Shown here: in pieces, positions 17,678 through 24,569 of the stretch
How positions within the stretch are numbered: position 1 is the stretch's first letter
Layout of the letters: the number at the start of each line of letters is the position of its first letter
From: Paracoccaceae bacterium
Lineage (GTDB): Bacteria; Pseudomonadota; Alphaproteobacteria; Rhodobacterales; Rhodobacteraceae
Length of the DNA: 24,855 nt
Assembly (NCBI GenBank): GCA_020832725.1
Contig: JAFIEC010000341.1
Coordinates: 1 to 24,855, forward strand
Direction of reading: 5' to 3'
Position numbers and translations under genes: made by a program
The notes under the pieces: model-generated
Told to the model about the DNA's origin: nothing
Databases searched by the model: none
Seen by the model: the letters and a program-made list of their open reading frames with translations, nothing else

Positions 17678-18700
17678 ATGGCCGACACCAACACACCGCC
17701 CGACGCCAGGACCGAAGCGCCCCTGCTGGAGATCAGGGGGCTGCGCATCGGCTTTCCCCGCCCCGACGGCCCGCCGCTGGTGGTTGTCGACGGGGTCGAC
17801 CTGAGCATCCGGCAGGGCGAGATCCTCGGCCTTGTCGGCGAATCCGGCTCTGGAAAGTCGATGCTGGCCCTTGCCGCGATGGGGCTTGTCCCGGCACCGG
17901 GCTATGTGATGGCGGGCGATATCCGCCTTGACGGGCGCGACCTTGTCACCCTCTCCGAAAGGGAGTGGCAAAAGGTGCGTGGCAGGACGCTCGGCATGGT
18001 CTTCCAGGACCCGATGACCGGGCTCAACCCCGTGCGCAGCGTCGGTGCCCTTTTGGGCGAGAGCGTGCGCCGCCACCAGAAGGTCGGCCCGGAGGAAGCC
18101 GCCGCGATCTCCGAGGCGGCCCTGAAGGCAGTGGGCATTCCCGCCGCGCGCGAGCGTCTGGCGGCCTTTCCTCACCAGCTGTCGGGCGGGCTGCGGCAAC
18201 GCGTGATGATCGCGCTGGCGCTGGTCAACCGGCCCCGGGTTATCATCGCGGACGAGCCGACGACCGCTCTGGACGCCACGATACAGGCGCAGATCCTCGA
18301 TCTGCTGCGTGACCGGCTGCACGAGGCAGGAGGGCTGATGATCACTCATGATCTTGGTGTCGCGGCGGAGATCTGCGACCGGATCGCGGTGATCTATCAT
18401 GGTCGCATCGTCGAGACCGGCCGGACCCGCGACGTTCTGGCCGCGCCGCGCCACCCCTATACTGCGGGGCTTCTGGCGGCTGTGCCGCGCTTTCACGGGC
18501 GTGGCACGCGGCTGATCCCGATCCGGGGCGCGCCGCCGGGCCCGGTTTCGGAACGGGTGGAGTGCTCGTTCCGTCCGCGCTGTGCCAAGGCCGCGCCCGA
18601 GTGTGCTGCGGCCCCGGCGCTGGAGGCCATCGCACCGGGGCGCTCGGTTGCCTGTCATCACCCCGTGGCCGCCGCCCCTGCCCGGGAGGATGCGCAATGA
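17678..18700 (+). CDS. ABC transporter ATP-binding protein, DppD/OppD-like
   Basis: 340-aa ATPase of the importer. Walker A GESGSGKS is at 54-61, Q-loop Q110 (GMVFQDPMTGLNP), signature LSGGLRQR at 168-175, Walker B VIIADEP with E193, and H-loop H224 (MITHDLGVAAE). The C-terminal oligopeptide-transporter extension carries four cysteines (296, 302, 309, 326) in the ECSFRPRC...ACHHP pattern that binds a cofactor or metal in relatives. The segment between Walker B and H-loop (RDRLHEAGGLMITHD) is a few residues shorter than in most family members. The last bases overlap the start of the DppF-like gene. Confidence 0.94.
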   Translation: MADTNTPPDARTEAPLLEIRGLRIGFPRPDGPPLVVVDGVDLSIRQGEILGLVGESGSGKSMLALAAMGLVPAPGYVMAGDIRLDGRDLVTLSEREWQKVRGRTLGMVFQDPMTGLNPVRSVGALLGESVRRHQKVGPEEAAAISEAALKAVGIPAARERLAAFPHQLSGGLRQRVMIALALVNRPRVIIADEPTTALDATIQAQILDLLRDRLHEAGGLMITHDLGVAAEICDRIAVIYHGRIVETGRTRDVLAAPRHPYTAGLLAAVPRFHGRGTRLIPIRGAPPGPVSERVECSFRPRCAKAAPECAAAPALEAIAPGRSVACHHPVAAAPAREDAQ

Positions 18701-19683
18701 CCGGTGCCGCACCCCTGCTGGAGGCCCGCGACCTCTCGGTGACATTCGCCACTCCCCGCGGTCAGGTCCATGCGCTTGATGGCGTGGAACTGAGCGTTCA
18801 TCGCGGCGAGACCGTGGGCCTGGTGGGCGAATCCGGCTCGGGCAAGTCCACGCTTGCGCTGACCCTCCTGCGGGCGATCGAGCCGACGGGTGGCGAGATC
18901 CTGTTCGACGGGCAGGCGATCGGCCATCTTGGCTCGCGTGCACTGAAGCCGGTCCGGCGACGTCTGCAGATGGTCTTTCAGGACCCCTATGCCAGCCTCG
19001 ATCCGCGCATGAAGGTGGGCCGGATCGTGGCCGAGCCGCTTCGGGCGCATGCCTATGGCGACCGGGCGCGCATCGCCGCGCGTGTGGCTGAACTGCTCGA
19101 GCAGGTGGGGCTGCCCGCCGATGCCGCCGGGCGCTATCCGGCGCAATTCTCGGGCGGGCAGAGGCAGCGGATCGCGATTGCGCGGGCCATCGCGCTGGAG
19201 CCAGACATGGTGGTGGCCGACGAACCCGTGTCTGCGCTGGATGTCTCGATTCAGGCCCAGATCGTGAACCTGCTTCAGGATATCCAGGATCGCCTTGGCA
19301 TCGCCTATCTGGTCATCGCCCACGACCTGCCGCTGGTGCACCAGATCGCCGACCGGATCGTGGTGCTCTATCTGGGCCGCGTCGTCGAGGAGGGGCCCGC
19401 CGAGCAGGTCGTGGCGCGCCCGTTGCATCCCTATACGGCCGGCCTTCTGGCGGCGACACCCACCGTTGACACTGCAGGTCGGCCCCGCCTGATGCTCAAG
19501 GGTGACCCGCCCTCGCCCATCAACCGGCCCGATGGCTGCCCGTTCCACCCCCGCTGCCCCATCGCCCGTGACCGCTGCCGCAGCGAGCGGCCAGCGCTTG
19601 TCGCGCCCGATGCGGGGGCCGCGCGGCGCGTTGCGTGCCATTTCCCCGGCGAGGTGCCCCCGCCCCTGGCGGCGGGGGCCTGA
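18697..19683 (+). CDS. ABC transporter ATP-binding protein, DppF/OppF-like
   Basis: 328-aa partner ATPase. Walker A GESGSGKS is at 44-51, QMVFQDPYASLDPRM is the F-type Q-loop, the signature FSGGQRQR is at 151-158, Walker B MVVADEP with E176 is followed by VSALDVSIQAQ, and H209 lies in VIAHDLPLVHQIADR. Four C-terminal cysteines (281, 287, 294, 314) repeat the pattern of its partner. Its D-loop SALDVS and the PYASLDPR wording identify it as the F subunit. The start ATGA overlaps the DppD-like stop; the next gene, methyltransferase 2, starts 29 nt later. Confidence 0.95.
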   Translation: MTGAAPLLEARDLSVTFATPRGQVHALDGVELSVHRGETVGLVGESGSGKSTLALTLLRAIEPTGGEILFDGQAIGHLGSRALKPVRRRLQMVFQDPYASLDPRMKVGRIVAEPLRAHAYGDRARIAARVAELLEQVGLPADAAGRYPAQFSGGQRQRIAIARAIALEPDMVVADEPVSALDVSIQAQIVNLLQDIQDRLGIAYLVIAHDLPLVHQIADRIVVLYLGRVVEEGPAEQVVARPLHPYTAGLLAATPTVDTAGRPRLMLKGDPPSPINRPDGCPFHPRCPIARDRCRSERPALVAPDAGAARRVACHFPGEVPPPLAAGA

Positions 19684-19712
19684 GCCGCGACCGACAAGGA
19701 GGAGACCGAGCC

Positions 19713-20795
19713 ATGACCCGAGCCGCCCCCGCCGCAGGTTCTGCGGCCCTGAGCCACGAGGCCCGGGCCGACCTCGATTTCGTTCTGGCCTGGCGCAGGC
19801 GCTGGGCCGACAGGCTCTATCCCCGGCTGGTGGCCGAGACCCGTGCCGCTACCGCCGACACTCCTCTCGCCGACCGCAAGGCGGCGATGCCGCAGGTCCG
19901 CGCGCAGCCCGTCTATCCGTGGTTCGCCTGGTCCGAACGCGCCAGCCAGAAGGCGCTGTGGCGCGCGGTCTCGGATGCCGTTGCCGCCGAGGGCCCGATC
20001 GAGATGCCTGCCCACCCGCGTGGCAGCCTGACGCTCGATCCCGGTCTGAGGCTGCCCGACTGGTATACCGACTGGGATATCCACGTGCAGCCCGGAGGCG
20101 TCTGGCGCGCGGATGCTTCGGCCCGGGTCTACGAGCTGGGGGCCAAGCTGGTGATGATGGGCGACAATGACGATTATGCCTTTCACAGCCGTTTCGTCGA
20201 AACCTGCGCGGGCGATCTGGGCACGCCTGCCCGCATCGTCGATCTGGGATGTGGCTTCGGCAAATCCACCTGGCCCTTCAAGCGCGCCTATCCGGAGGCA
20301 GAGGTGATCGGCGTCGATCTCGCGGCCCCCTGCCTGCGGCTGGCCCATGCCAAGGCCGAGGCGCAGGGGCTGGAGGTGCATTTCCGGCAGGCCGATGTCA
20401 CGACCGATACCGGGATCGAGGCGGGATCGGCCGACTTCGTCACGGCAACCATGCTGATCCACGAACTGCCCCAGCCCCAGCTGCGCGGCTTTTTCGCCGA
20501 GGCAGCACGATTGTTGCGGCCGGGAGGGCGGATGGCGGTTCTGGATTTCCAGTTCACCGGCGATCCCGTCCGCGACACCGCCATGGTCGAACATGGCACT
20601 CGCAACAACGAGCCGTTTCTGCCGGGAATGATGGCCCAGGATACTGCGGCGATGGCCCGCGAGGCAGGGTTCGCCCGGGCCGGATGGGTGGCCTTTGACG
20701 AGCGCGGCAAGGGTCGGCTGCCCACGCTGGCATGGCCGGAGCGGGCGGAGTGGCACTTCCCCTGGGCCGTCCTCGAAGCGGAGATGCCCGCATGA
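19713..20795 (+). CDS. Class I SAM-dependent methyltransferase 2, paralogue of methyltransferase 1
   Basis: 360-aa cytosolic methyltransferase. Motif I is VDLGCGFGKS (176-185), acidic loop GVDLAAPCLRL, then FRQADVT, HEL (250-252) and ARLLRPGGRMAVLD. The N-terminal domain matches that of methyltransferase 1: an AWRRRW helix, then D122-I-H124-V-Q126-P-GG-V-W131-R132 and ADASARVYELGAKLVMMGDN. Spacing from this block to motif I is the same in both (54 and 55 residues from Asp). The C-terminal substrate region differs, so the two may act on different positions or form a heteromer. AAGGAGGAGA precedes the ATG at 19713; an upstream in-frame start overlaps the ATPase gene and is rejected. Its stop overlaps the next small gene. 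Confidence 0.92.
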   Translation: MTRAAPAAGSAALSHEARADLDFVLAWRRRWADRLYPRLVAETRAATADTPLADRKAAMPQVRAQPVYPWFAWSERASQKALWRAVSDAVAAEGPIEMPAHPRGSLTLDPGLRLPDWYTDWDIHVQPGGVWRADASARVYELGAKLVMMGDNDDYAFHSRFVETCAGDLGTPARIVDLGCGFGKSTWPFKRAYPEAEVIGVDLAAPCLRLAHAKAEAQGLEVHFRQADVTTDTGIEAGSADFVTATMLIHELPQPQLRGFFAEAARLLRPGGRMAVLDFQFTGDPVRDTAMVEHGTRNNEPFLPGMMAQDTAAMAREAGFARAGWVAFDERGKGRLPTLAWPERAEWHFPWAVLEAEMPA

Positions 20796-21103
20796 GCCGC
20801 GACGAGTTGAGCTTCCTTCCGCCCGAGGGGGCGACCGACACGCTTGCAGCTTTGGTGATGGACCTTGGCGCGCAGCTTCACGCAGAGCGGCAGGCGCGGC
20901 TTGCCCTTGAGGAGGCGCTGATCCGGCGTGGGTTGCTCTCGGTCGAGGAGGTGGCCGCGCTCGCTGGTGATCCTGCCCTGCTGGCCCGGGCGCGCGATGG
21001 TCTTGAACGTTCGATGGCGCGGATCATGCGCATTCTGGAAGAAGCGGGCGACCGTACCGGACCCCTGCGGGCCGAAGCCCCCGCGACAGAGGAGACAGGC
21101 TGA
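20792..21103 (+). CDS. Small helical protein paired with methyltransferase 2
   Basis: 103-aa protein of unknown family. Residues 13-85 are almost entirely predicted helix: TLAALVMDLGAQLHAERQAR, then LALEEALIRRGLLSVEEVAAL and DGLERSMARIMRILEEAG. The ALIRRGLLSVEEV piece resembles the helix-turn segments seen at the start of nitrile hydratase alpha subunits, but no metal-binding CxxC motif is present, so I do not assign that function. The start codon overlaps the methyltransferase stop (ATGA) and the stop is one base before the cupin gene, so translation is tightly coupled. It sits in the same relative place as the 87-aa gene beside methyltransferase 1, also beginning MSR and helical, though sequence similarity is low by eye. 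Confidence 0.75.
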   Translation: MSRDELSFLPPEGATDTLAALVMDLGAQLHAERQARLALEEALIRRGLLSVEEVAALAGDPALLARARDGLERSMARIMRILEEAGDRTGPLRAEAPATEETG

Positions 21104-21104
21104 C

Positions 21105-21935
21105 ATGGCACGCCCCCGGATCGAATTCGTCCAGTCCCAGAACCTGCCCTGGCAGGCGGCGCCCGTCGCCGCCATCCGGCCCGGCGTGGCGGCACGCGTT
21201 CTCAGTCGTGACCCCGAGACGGGGGCCTGCTCGCTGGTGCTGCGCTATCCGGCGGGCTTCTCGGCCCCGGCGGGCCAGCGCCTGGCGGTGGACGAGGAAT
21301 TCCTGGTCATCGAAGGTGAACTCCACGAGGAGGGCCATGCCTATGGCTACATGGGCTTTGCCCATGTGCCCGCGGGCCATGTGCGGGGCGCGTTGTCGGC
21401 ACCGGGTGGTGCCGTGGTAGTGACCTTCTTCTCGGGCACGCCGCAGGTGGGCGACAGCGCGACGCCCGTGCCCGACCCGGCGCGCCTGGTGCAGCAGGTG
21501 GACGGACTGCGTCTGCCCTATACCGGAAATTTCCATCCCGAATTCCCGCCCGGCGCGGGGCGGCGTATGCTGTATGAGGACCCTGTCACCCGAGATCAGA
21601 CCTGGCTTCTGGGAACGATGGGCCTGCGCTGGGCGGAACGGGCAGAGCGGCATCCCGTGGTCGAGGAGATGTACCTTCTGGCCGGGGAGGTGCATGGCAA
21701 CCTCGGCGTGATGCGGCCAGGGGCCTATTTCTGGCGACCACCCGAGGTGCCCCATGGGCCCTATGGCAGCCTGACGGGCAACATATACCTGTTCCGCACC
21801 AAGGGCGGACCGCTCTCCACCGAATACGAGGACAGCCCCGTACCGTTTCACTGGTGGCCCGCGCATACCCCCATCCTGCCCGAAGAGATGGCGGCGCATG
21901 CCGACCCCGTTCCCGGAGCGACCCGCCCATGGTAA
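21105..21935 (+). CDS. Double-cupin protein (DUF4437-like)
   Basis: 276-aa cytosolic protein made of two cupin-type halves. The first has VDEEFLVIEGELHEEGHAYG and AHVPAGHVRG. The second has HPVVEEMYLLAGEVHG and GAYFWRPPEVPHGPYG, with H183, E187 or E188, H197 and H217 as likely metal ligands. The layout and the FRTKGG stretch near the end recall DUF4437/ChrR-like cupins, from memory. Function in such proteins is unknown; a metal-dependent oxygenase, isomerase or binding role is possible. A clear ribosome site is GGAGACAGG. The stop overlaps the alpha/beta hydrolase gene by 7 nt. Confidence 0.75.
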   Translation: MARPRIEFVQSQNLPWQAAPVAAIRPGVAARVLSRDPETGACSLVLRYPAGFSAPAGQRLAVDEEFLVIEGELHEEGHAYGYMGFAHVPAGHVRGALSAPGGAVVVTFFSGTPQVGDSATPVPDPARLVQQVDGLRLPYTGNFHPEFPPGAGRRMLYEDPVTRDQTWLLGTMGLRWAERAERHPVVEEMYLLAGEVHGNLGVMRPGAYFWRPPEVPHGPYGSLTGNIYLFRTKGGPLSTEYEDSPVPFHWWPAHTPILPEEMAAHADPVPGATRPW

Positions 21936-22795
21936 ATGCCGAATCCGCAACCGTGTTGCGCCGCTTTGTCGATCTGCCCGAGGGGCAGATGCATCTGCGC
22001 GAGGCGGGCCGGACCCATGCCGGACGCCTGCCACTGCTGTTGATCCACCAGTCTTCCGGCGGATCGCGCACCATGGTGCCGTTGATGCGCGTGATCGGCA
22101 GCACCCGGCCGGTGCTGGCCCCCGACATGCCGGGCAATGGCGATACGTGCCCCCCGGTCGTCGCCACACCCGCGATGGCCGATTACGCCGCCGCGACAGC
22201 CCGGATGATGGATGCGGCCGGCCTTGACAGGGTGGCCGTCTACGGCTTTCACGCCGGCGCCAGCGTGGCAGCGGAGCTGGCCGTTCTCCTGCCCGACAGG
22301 GTGGCGGCCGTGATCCTTGACAGTATGGGCCTCTACGATCTCGACAAGGCTGCGGATTTCGCCGACCGCTATGTGCCCGAGATCCGGCGACATCCCCATG
22401 GCCTGCACCTGATCGAGGCCTGGAACTACGTGCGCGACACCTATCTGTTCTGGCCCTGGTTCGAGACCGATGCCGCCCATGCCCGCGCGGTCGGTCTGCC
22501 CCCGCTCTCCGAGATGCATGACAAGGTGGTGGAGGTCATCAAGTCGATGGATCATTTCGGGTCCTATTACCGCGCGGCCTTTCTGCACGACAAGGCAGCG
22601 GTACTGCCCCGGCTTGCCTGCCCGGTTCTGGTCACGGCGGGGCGGGACAACAGTCAGGCCGGTCATGTGCCGTCCATCGCTGCCATGATCAGGGGCAGTG
22701 AGACGCATCTGAGCGCGGGCATCTACCAGCCCGAAGCAGCGGCAGCTACAGCGGGGGAACTGGCGGCGTGGCTTGACCGAACCCTCGGCGATTGA
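21929..22795 (+). CDS. Alpha/beta-hydrolase-fold protein with non-canonical triad
   Basis: 288-aa protein with a clear alpha/beta-hydrolase fold: LPLLLIHQSSGG (strand 3 and oxyanion loop), RPVLAPDMPGNGDT, ARMMDAAGLDRVAVYGFHAGAS (nucleophile elbow) and LACPVLVTAGRDNS (acid strand). The elbow is G106-F-H108-A-G110, so the residue normally Ser, Cys or Asp is His. At the C-terminus the usual GH is G264-I265 (SAGIYQPE), so the canonical catalytic His is also absent; D240 remains. From memory, a subfamily with an HQ(T/S) oxyanion loop and a HxTG-type elbow exists and is not well characterised. It may be a non-hydrolytic enzyme, a lyase or a binding protein. Last gene of the operon; it converges on the 22804 gene with 8 nt between stops. 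Confidence 0.82.
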   Translation: MVNAESATVLRRFVDLPEGQMHLREAGRTHAGRLPLLLIHQSSGGSRTMVPLMRVIGSTRPVLAPDMPGNGDTCPPVVATPAMADYAAATARMMDAAGLDRVAVYGFHAGASVAAELAVLLPDRVAAVILDSMGLYDLDKAADFADRYVPEIRRHPHGLHLIEAWNYVRDTYLFWPWFETDAAHARAVGLPPLSEMHDKVVEVIKSMDHFGSYYRAAFLHDKAAVLPRLACPVLVTAGRDNSQAGHVPSIAAMIRGSETHLSAGIYQPEAAAATAGELAAWLDRTLGD

Positions 22796-22803
22796 GGGTT
22801 CTC

Positions 22804-23697
22804 TCAGCCGTTCAGGCTGTATTCCACGATCTCGGTACGCTGGAACAGGCGAAAGTTGTCGTCCGAGATCATGGTGATCCAGAGCCGCCCCGATGCCGCG
22901 CGCCAGACCGATATGCCCTCAAGATTGTCATGGCGTCCGGGTCGGCTGGCCAGAATCTGGACCTCACCCTCCAGACCTGTCCGTCCCATCTCGAAGCGCC
23001 GGACCCGGGAGGCAAAGCCGAACGGCAGGATGACGTCGCGCTCCAGCACATAGAGCCGACCGTCGGGGCCGATATCCGCGCCCACGACCAGAAAGGTACC
23101 GCGACGCGGCAGGGTGAAGGGGATATCCCAGGACCCGCCGCGAAAGCGGTACACGGGAAAGGGCCGGTCCAGTGCGCCAGAGCGTTCGGGAATGGCGTAG
23201 AGGGTGCCGTCCGGCCCGATGGCAAGCGCCTCCAGCCCTGAATTGGTCTGCAGGCGGGCGAAATCGGGATGTGCGGGCAGCGGTTCGGCCCGTGCACCCG
23301 GATGCGCATAGGCCCAGACCCGGTGACGCCGCTCGAACGAGACGAAAAGCCGCCCCCCAGGGGCCCGCGCCAGCCCCTCGGCATCTGTCATCGTGTCGCC
23401 CCGAAGCGGCGCGCCCTCCGGGTCGCGCAGCGGCTGCAGGGGTCCTGCCTCCATGCCGCGCAAGGCCCCGCCTCCGTCGCGCAGAAAGCGCCCCTCGATC
23501 AGGGAGCCCCGATCGGTGATCGCGATGAAGCGTGCCCCCCGATCCCAGACCTCGATACCCGAAAACCCTCCGAAATCAGGGTCATCACGCCGCCATGTGA
23601 ACCGCCCCTCGAAGCGTAGCGCCGACCCGGCGGCCACGGGCAGGGCCGCGCTGGCAAGAGCCGTCAGGCTCAGTCCGAGGAAAGAACGTCGGCGCAT
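22804..23697 (-). CDS. Exported 'esterase-like activity of phytase' family protein
   Basis: 297-aa beta-propeller-like protein. The N-terminus MRRRSFLGLSLTALASAALP is a twin-arginine signal (RR-x-F-L followed by a hydrophobic core), so export by Tat in folded form is likely. The mature part has repeated blocks: FSGIEVWDRGARFIAITDRG, MTDAEGLARAPGGRLFVSFE, TNSGLEALAIGPDGTLYAIP, VVGADIGPDGRLYVLERDV and HDNLEGISVWR near the end, matching the family PF13449 as I recall it. Biochemical function in bacteria is unclear. ATG at 23697 is chosen for the signal peptide; a longer frame to 23820 lies inside mepA. The start overlaps the mepA coding sequence by 28 nt, so it is translationally coupled to it. 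Confidence 0.82.
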   Translation of the reverse strand: MRRRSFLGLSLTALASAALPVAAGSALRFEGRFTWRRDDPDFGGFSGIEVWDRGARFIAITDRGSLIEGRFLRDGGGALRGMEAGPLQPLRDPEGAPLRGDTMTDAEGLARAPGGRLFVSFERRHRVWAYAHPGARAEPLPAHPDFARLQTNSGLEALAIGPDGTLYAIPERSGALDRPFPVYRFRGGSWDIPFTLPRRGTFLVVGADIGPDGRLYVLERDVILPFGFASRVRRFEMGRTGLEGEVQILASRPGRHDNLEGISVWRAASGRLWITMISDDNFRLFQRTEIVEYSLNG

Positions 23698-24569
23698 GCG
23701 GCTGGCAGGTCGGCCATCACCAGATCGCGCGCGGTGCGCGGCCGGGGGGCGTTGGGGTCGGGCGGGCGGCGCAGGTCCTCGAGGTAGTCGGTCACCCACC
23801 ACATCAGCGTGTCGTCGCACCCGTCGGTGCCATTGGACAATTCTGCGACGGTCGGCCTTTGGGGCACGCAGTCACGCGCGCCGGCAGGACAGCGGAGCCG
23901 CACGTGGAAATGCGTGTTGTGCCCGTAGAAGGGCCTGATCTTCTGCAGCCATGCCCGGTCTGTGCCTGCGGTTCGGCACATCTCGATCTTGACGGCGGCG
24001 GCGACGAAGATGCGATCCACTGCCGGGTCAAGGGCGGCTGCGCGCAGGATCTGCATGTGCGCCGGTGTCCAGTGCCGCGTCAGGCTGCGCTGGTCCTCGC
24101 TGCGCACGGAGACCGAGGATATCTGCTCGCGCTCGGCGCGGGTCAGGTTCAGCCGCCGGGGCGGGAGCATCCAGATGTCCACATCCAGCCCGGTCTGGTG
24201 GGAGGCATGGCCCGAGGTCATTGGCCCGCCCCGCGGCTGGGAGATGTCGCCCACATAGAGCCCGGGCCAGCCATGTCGCGTGGCCTCCCGGCTCAGCCGT
24301 TCGACGAACGCGATTGTCTCGGGGTGGCCCCAGTGCCGGTTGCGGCTCAGCCGCATCGCCTGCCATGTGGGTCCGCTCTCGGGCAGTTGCACGGCCCCCG
24401 CCAGGCAGCCTGCGGCATAGGACCCGATCGGTGCGGCCGGGCCCGAGCCAGCACGCGGCATGGCTCCGAAAAGCTGATTGGCCCGCGGCTCTCCGGCCTC
24501 GGCCCCCGGCGGCACCGCAAGGGTGGCGGCCAGCATCGCCATCGCGGCAAGGGTGCCCGGTGTCCTCAT
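23670..24569 (-). CDS. mepA: Penicillin-insensitive murein endopeptidase MepA (peptidase M74)
   Basis: Zinc endopeptidase that cleaves D-Ala-mDAP crosslinks in peptidoglycan; periplasmic, 299 aa. A Sec signal peptide (MRTPGTLAAMAMLAATLAVP, cleavage near GAEA25) leads into ANQLFGAMPRAG. The conserved LAGAVQLPESGPTWQAMRLS and RNRHWGHPETIAFVERLS follow. The zinc site is SGHASHQTGLDVDIWM with H124 and D131, and GHNTHFHVRLRCP with H220 and H222. Cysteines at 55, 198, 227 and 234 could form disulfides as in the family. The start overlaps the MFS stop (ATGA) and its end overlaps the next gene by 28 nt, forming one envelope operon. Confidence 0.95.
   Translation of the reverse strand: MRTPGTLAAMAMLAATLAVPPGAEAGEPRANQLFGAMPRAGSGPAAPIGSYAAGCLAGAVQLPESGPTWQAMRLSRNRHWGHPETIAFVERLSREATRHGWPGLYVGDISQPRGGPMTSGHASHQTGLDVDIWMLPPRRLNLTRAEREQISSVSVRSEDQRSLTRHWTPAHMQILRAAALDPAVDRIFVAAAVKIEMCRTAGTDRAWLQKIRPFYGHNTHFHVRLRCPAGARDCVPQRPTVAELSNGTDGCDDTLMWWVTDYLEDLRRPPDPNAPRPRTARDLVMADLPAACADVLSSD

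Noticed and set aside
20792..21103. Small protein as a nitrile hydratase subunit or its activator
   Set aside because: Only one short helical segment resembles that family; the CxxCSC metal-binding motif and a partner subunit gene are absent.
22796..22803. Terminator between the convergent hydrolase and esterase-like genes
   Set aside because: Only 8 nt separate the stops and the TGAG/CTCA pairing there is too short, with no T-run.
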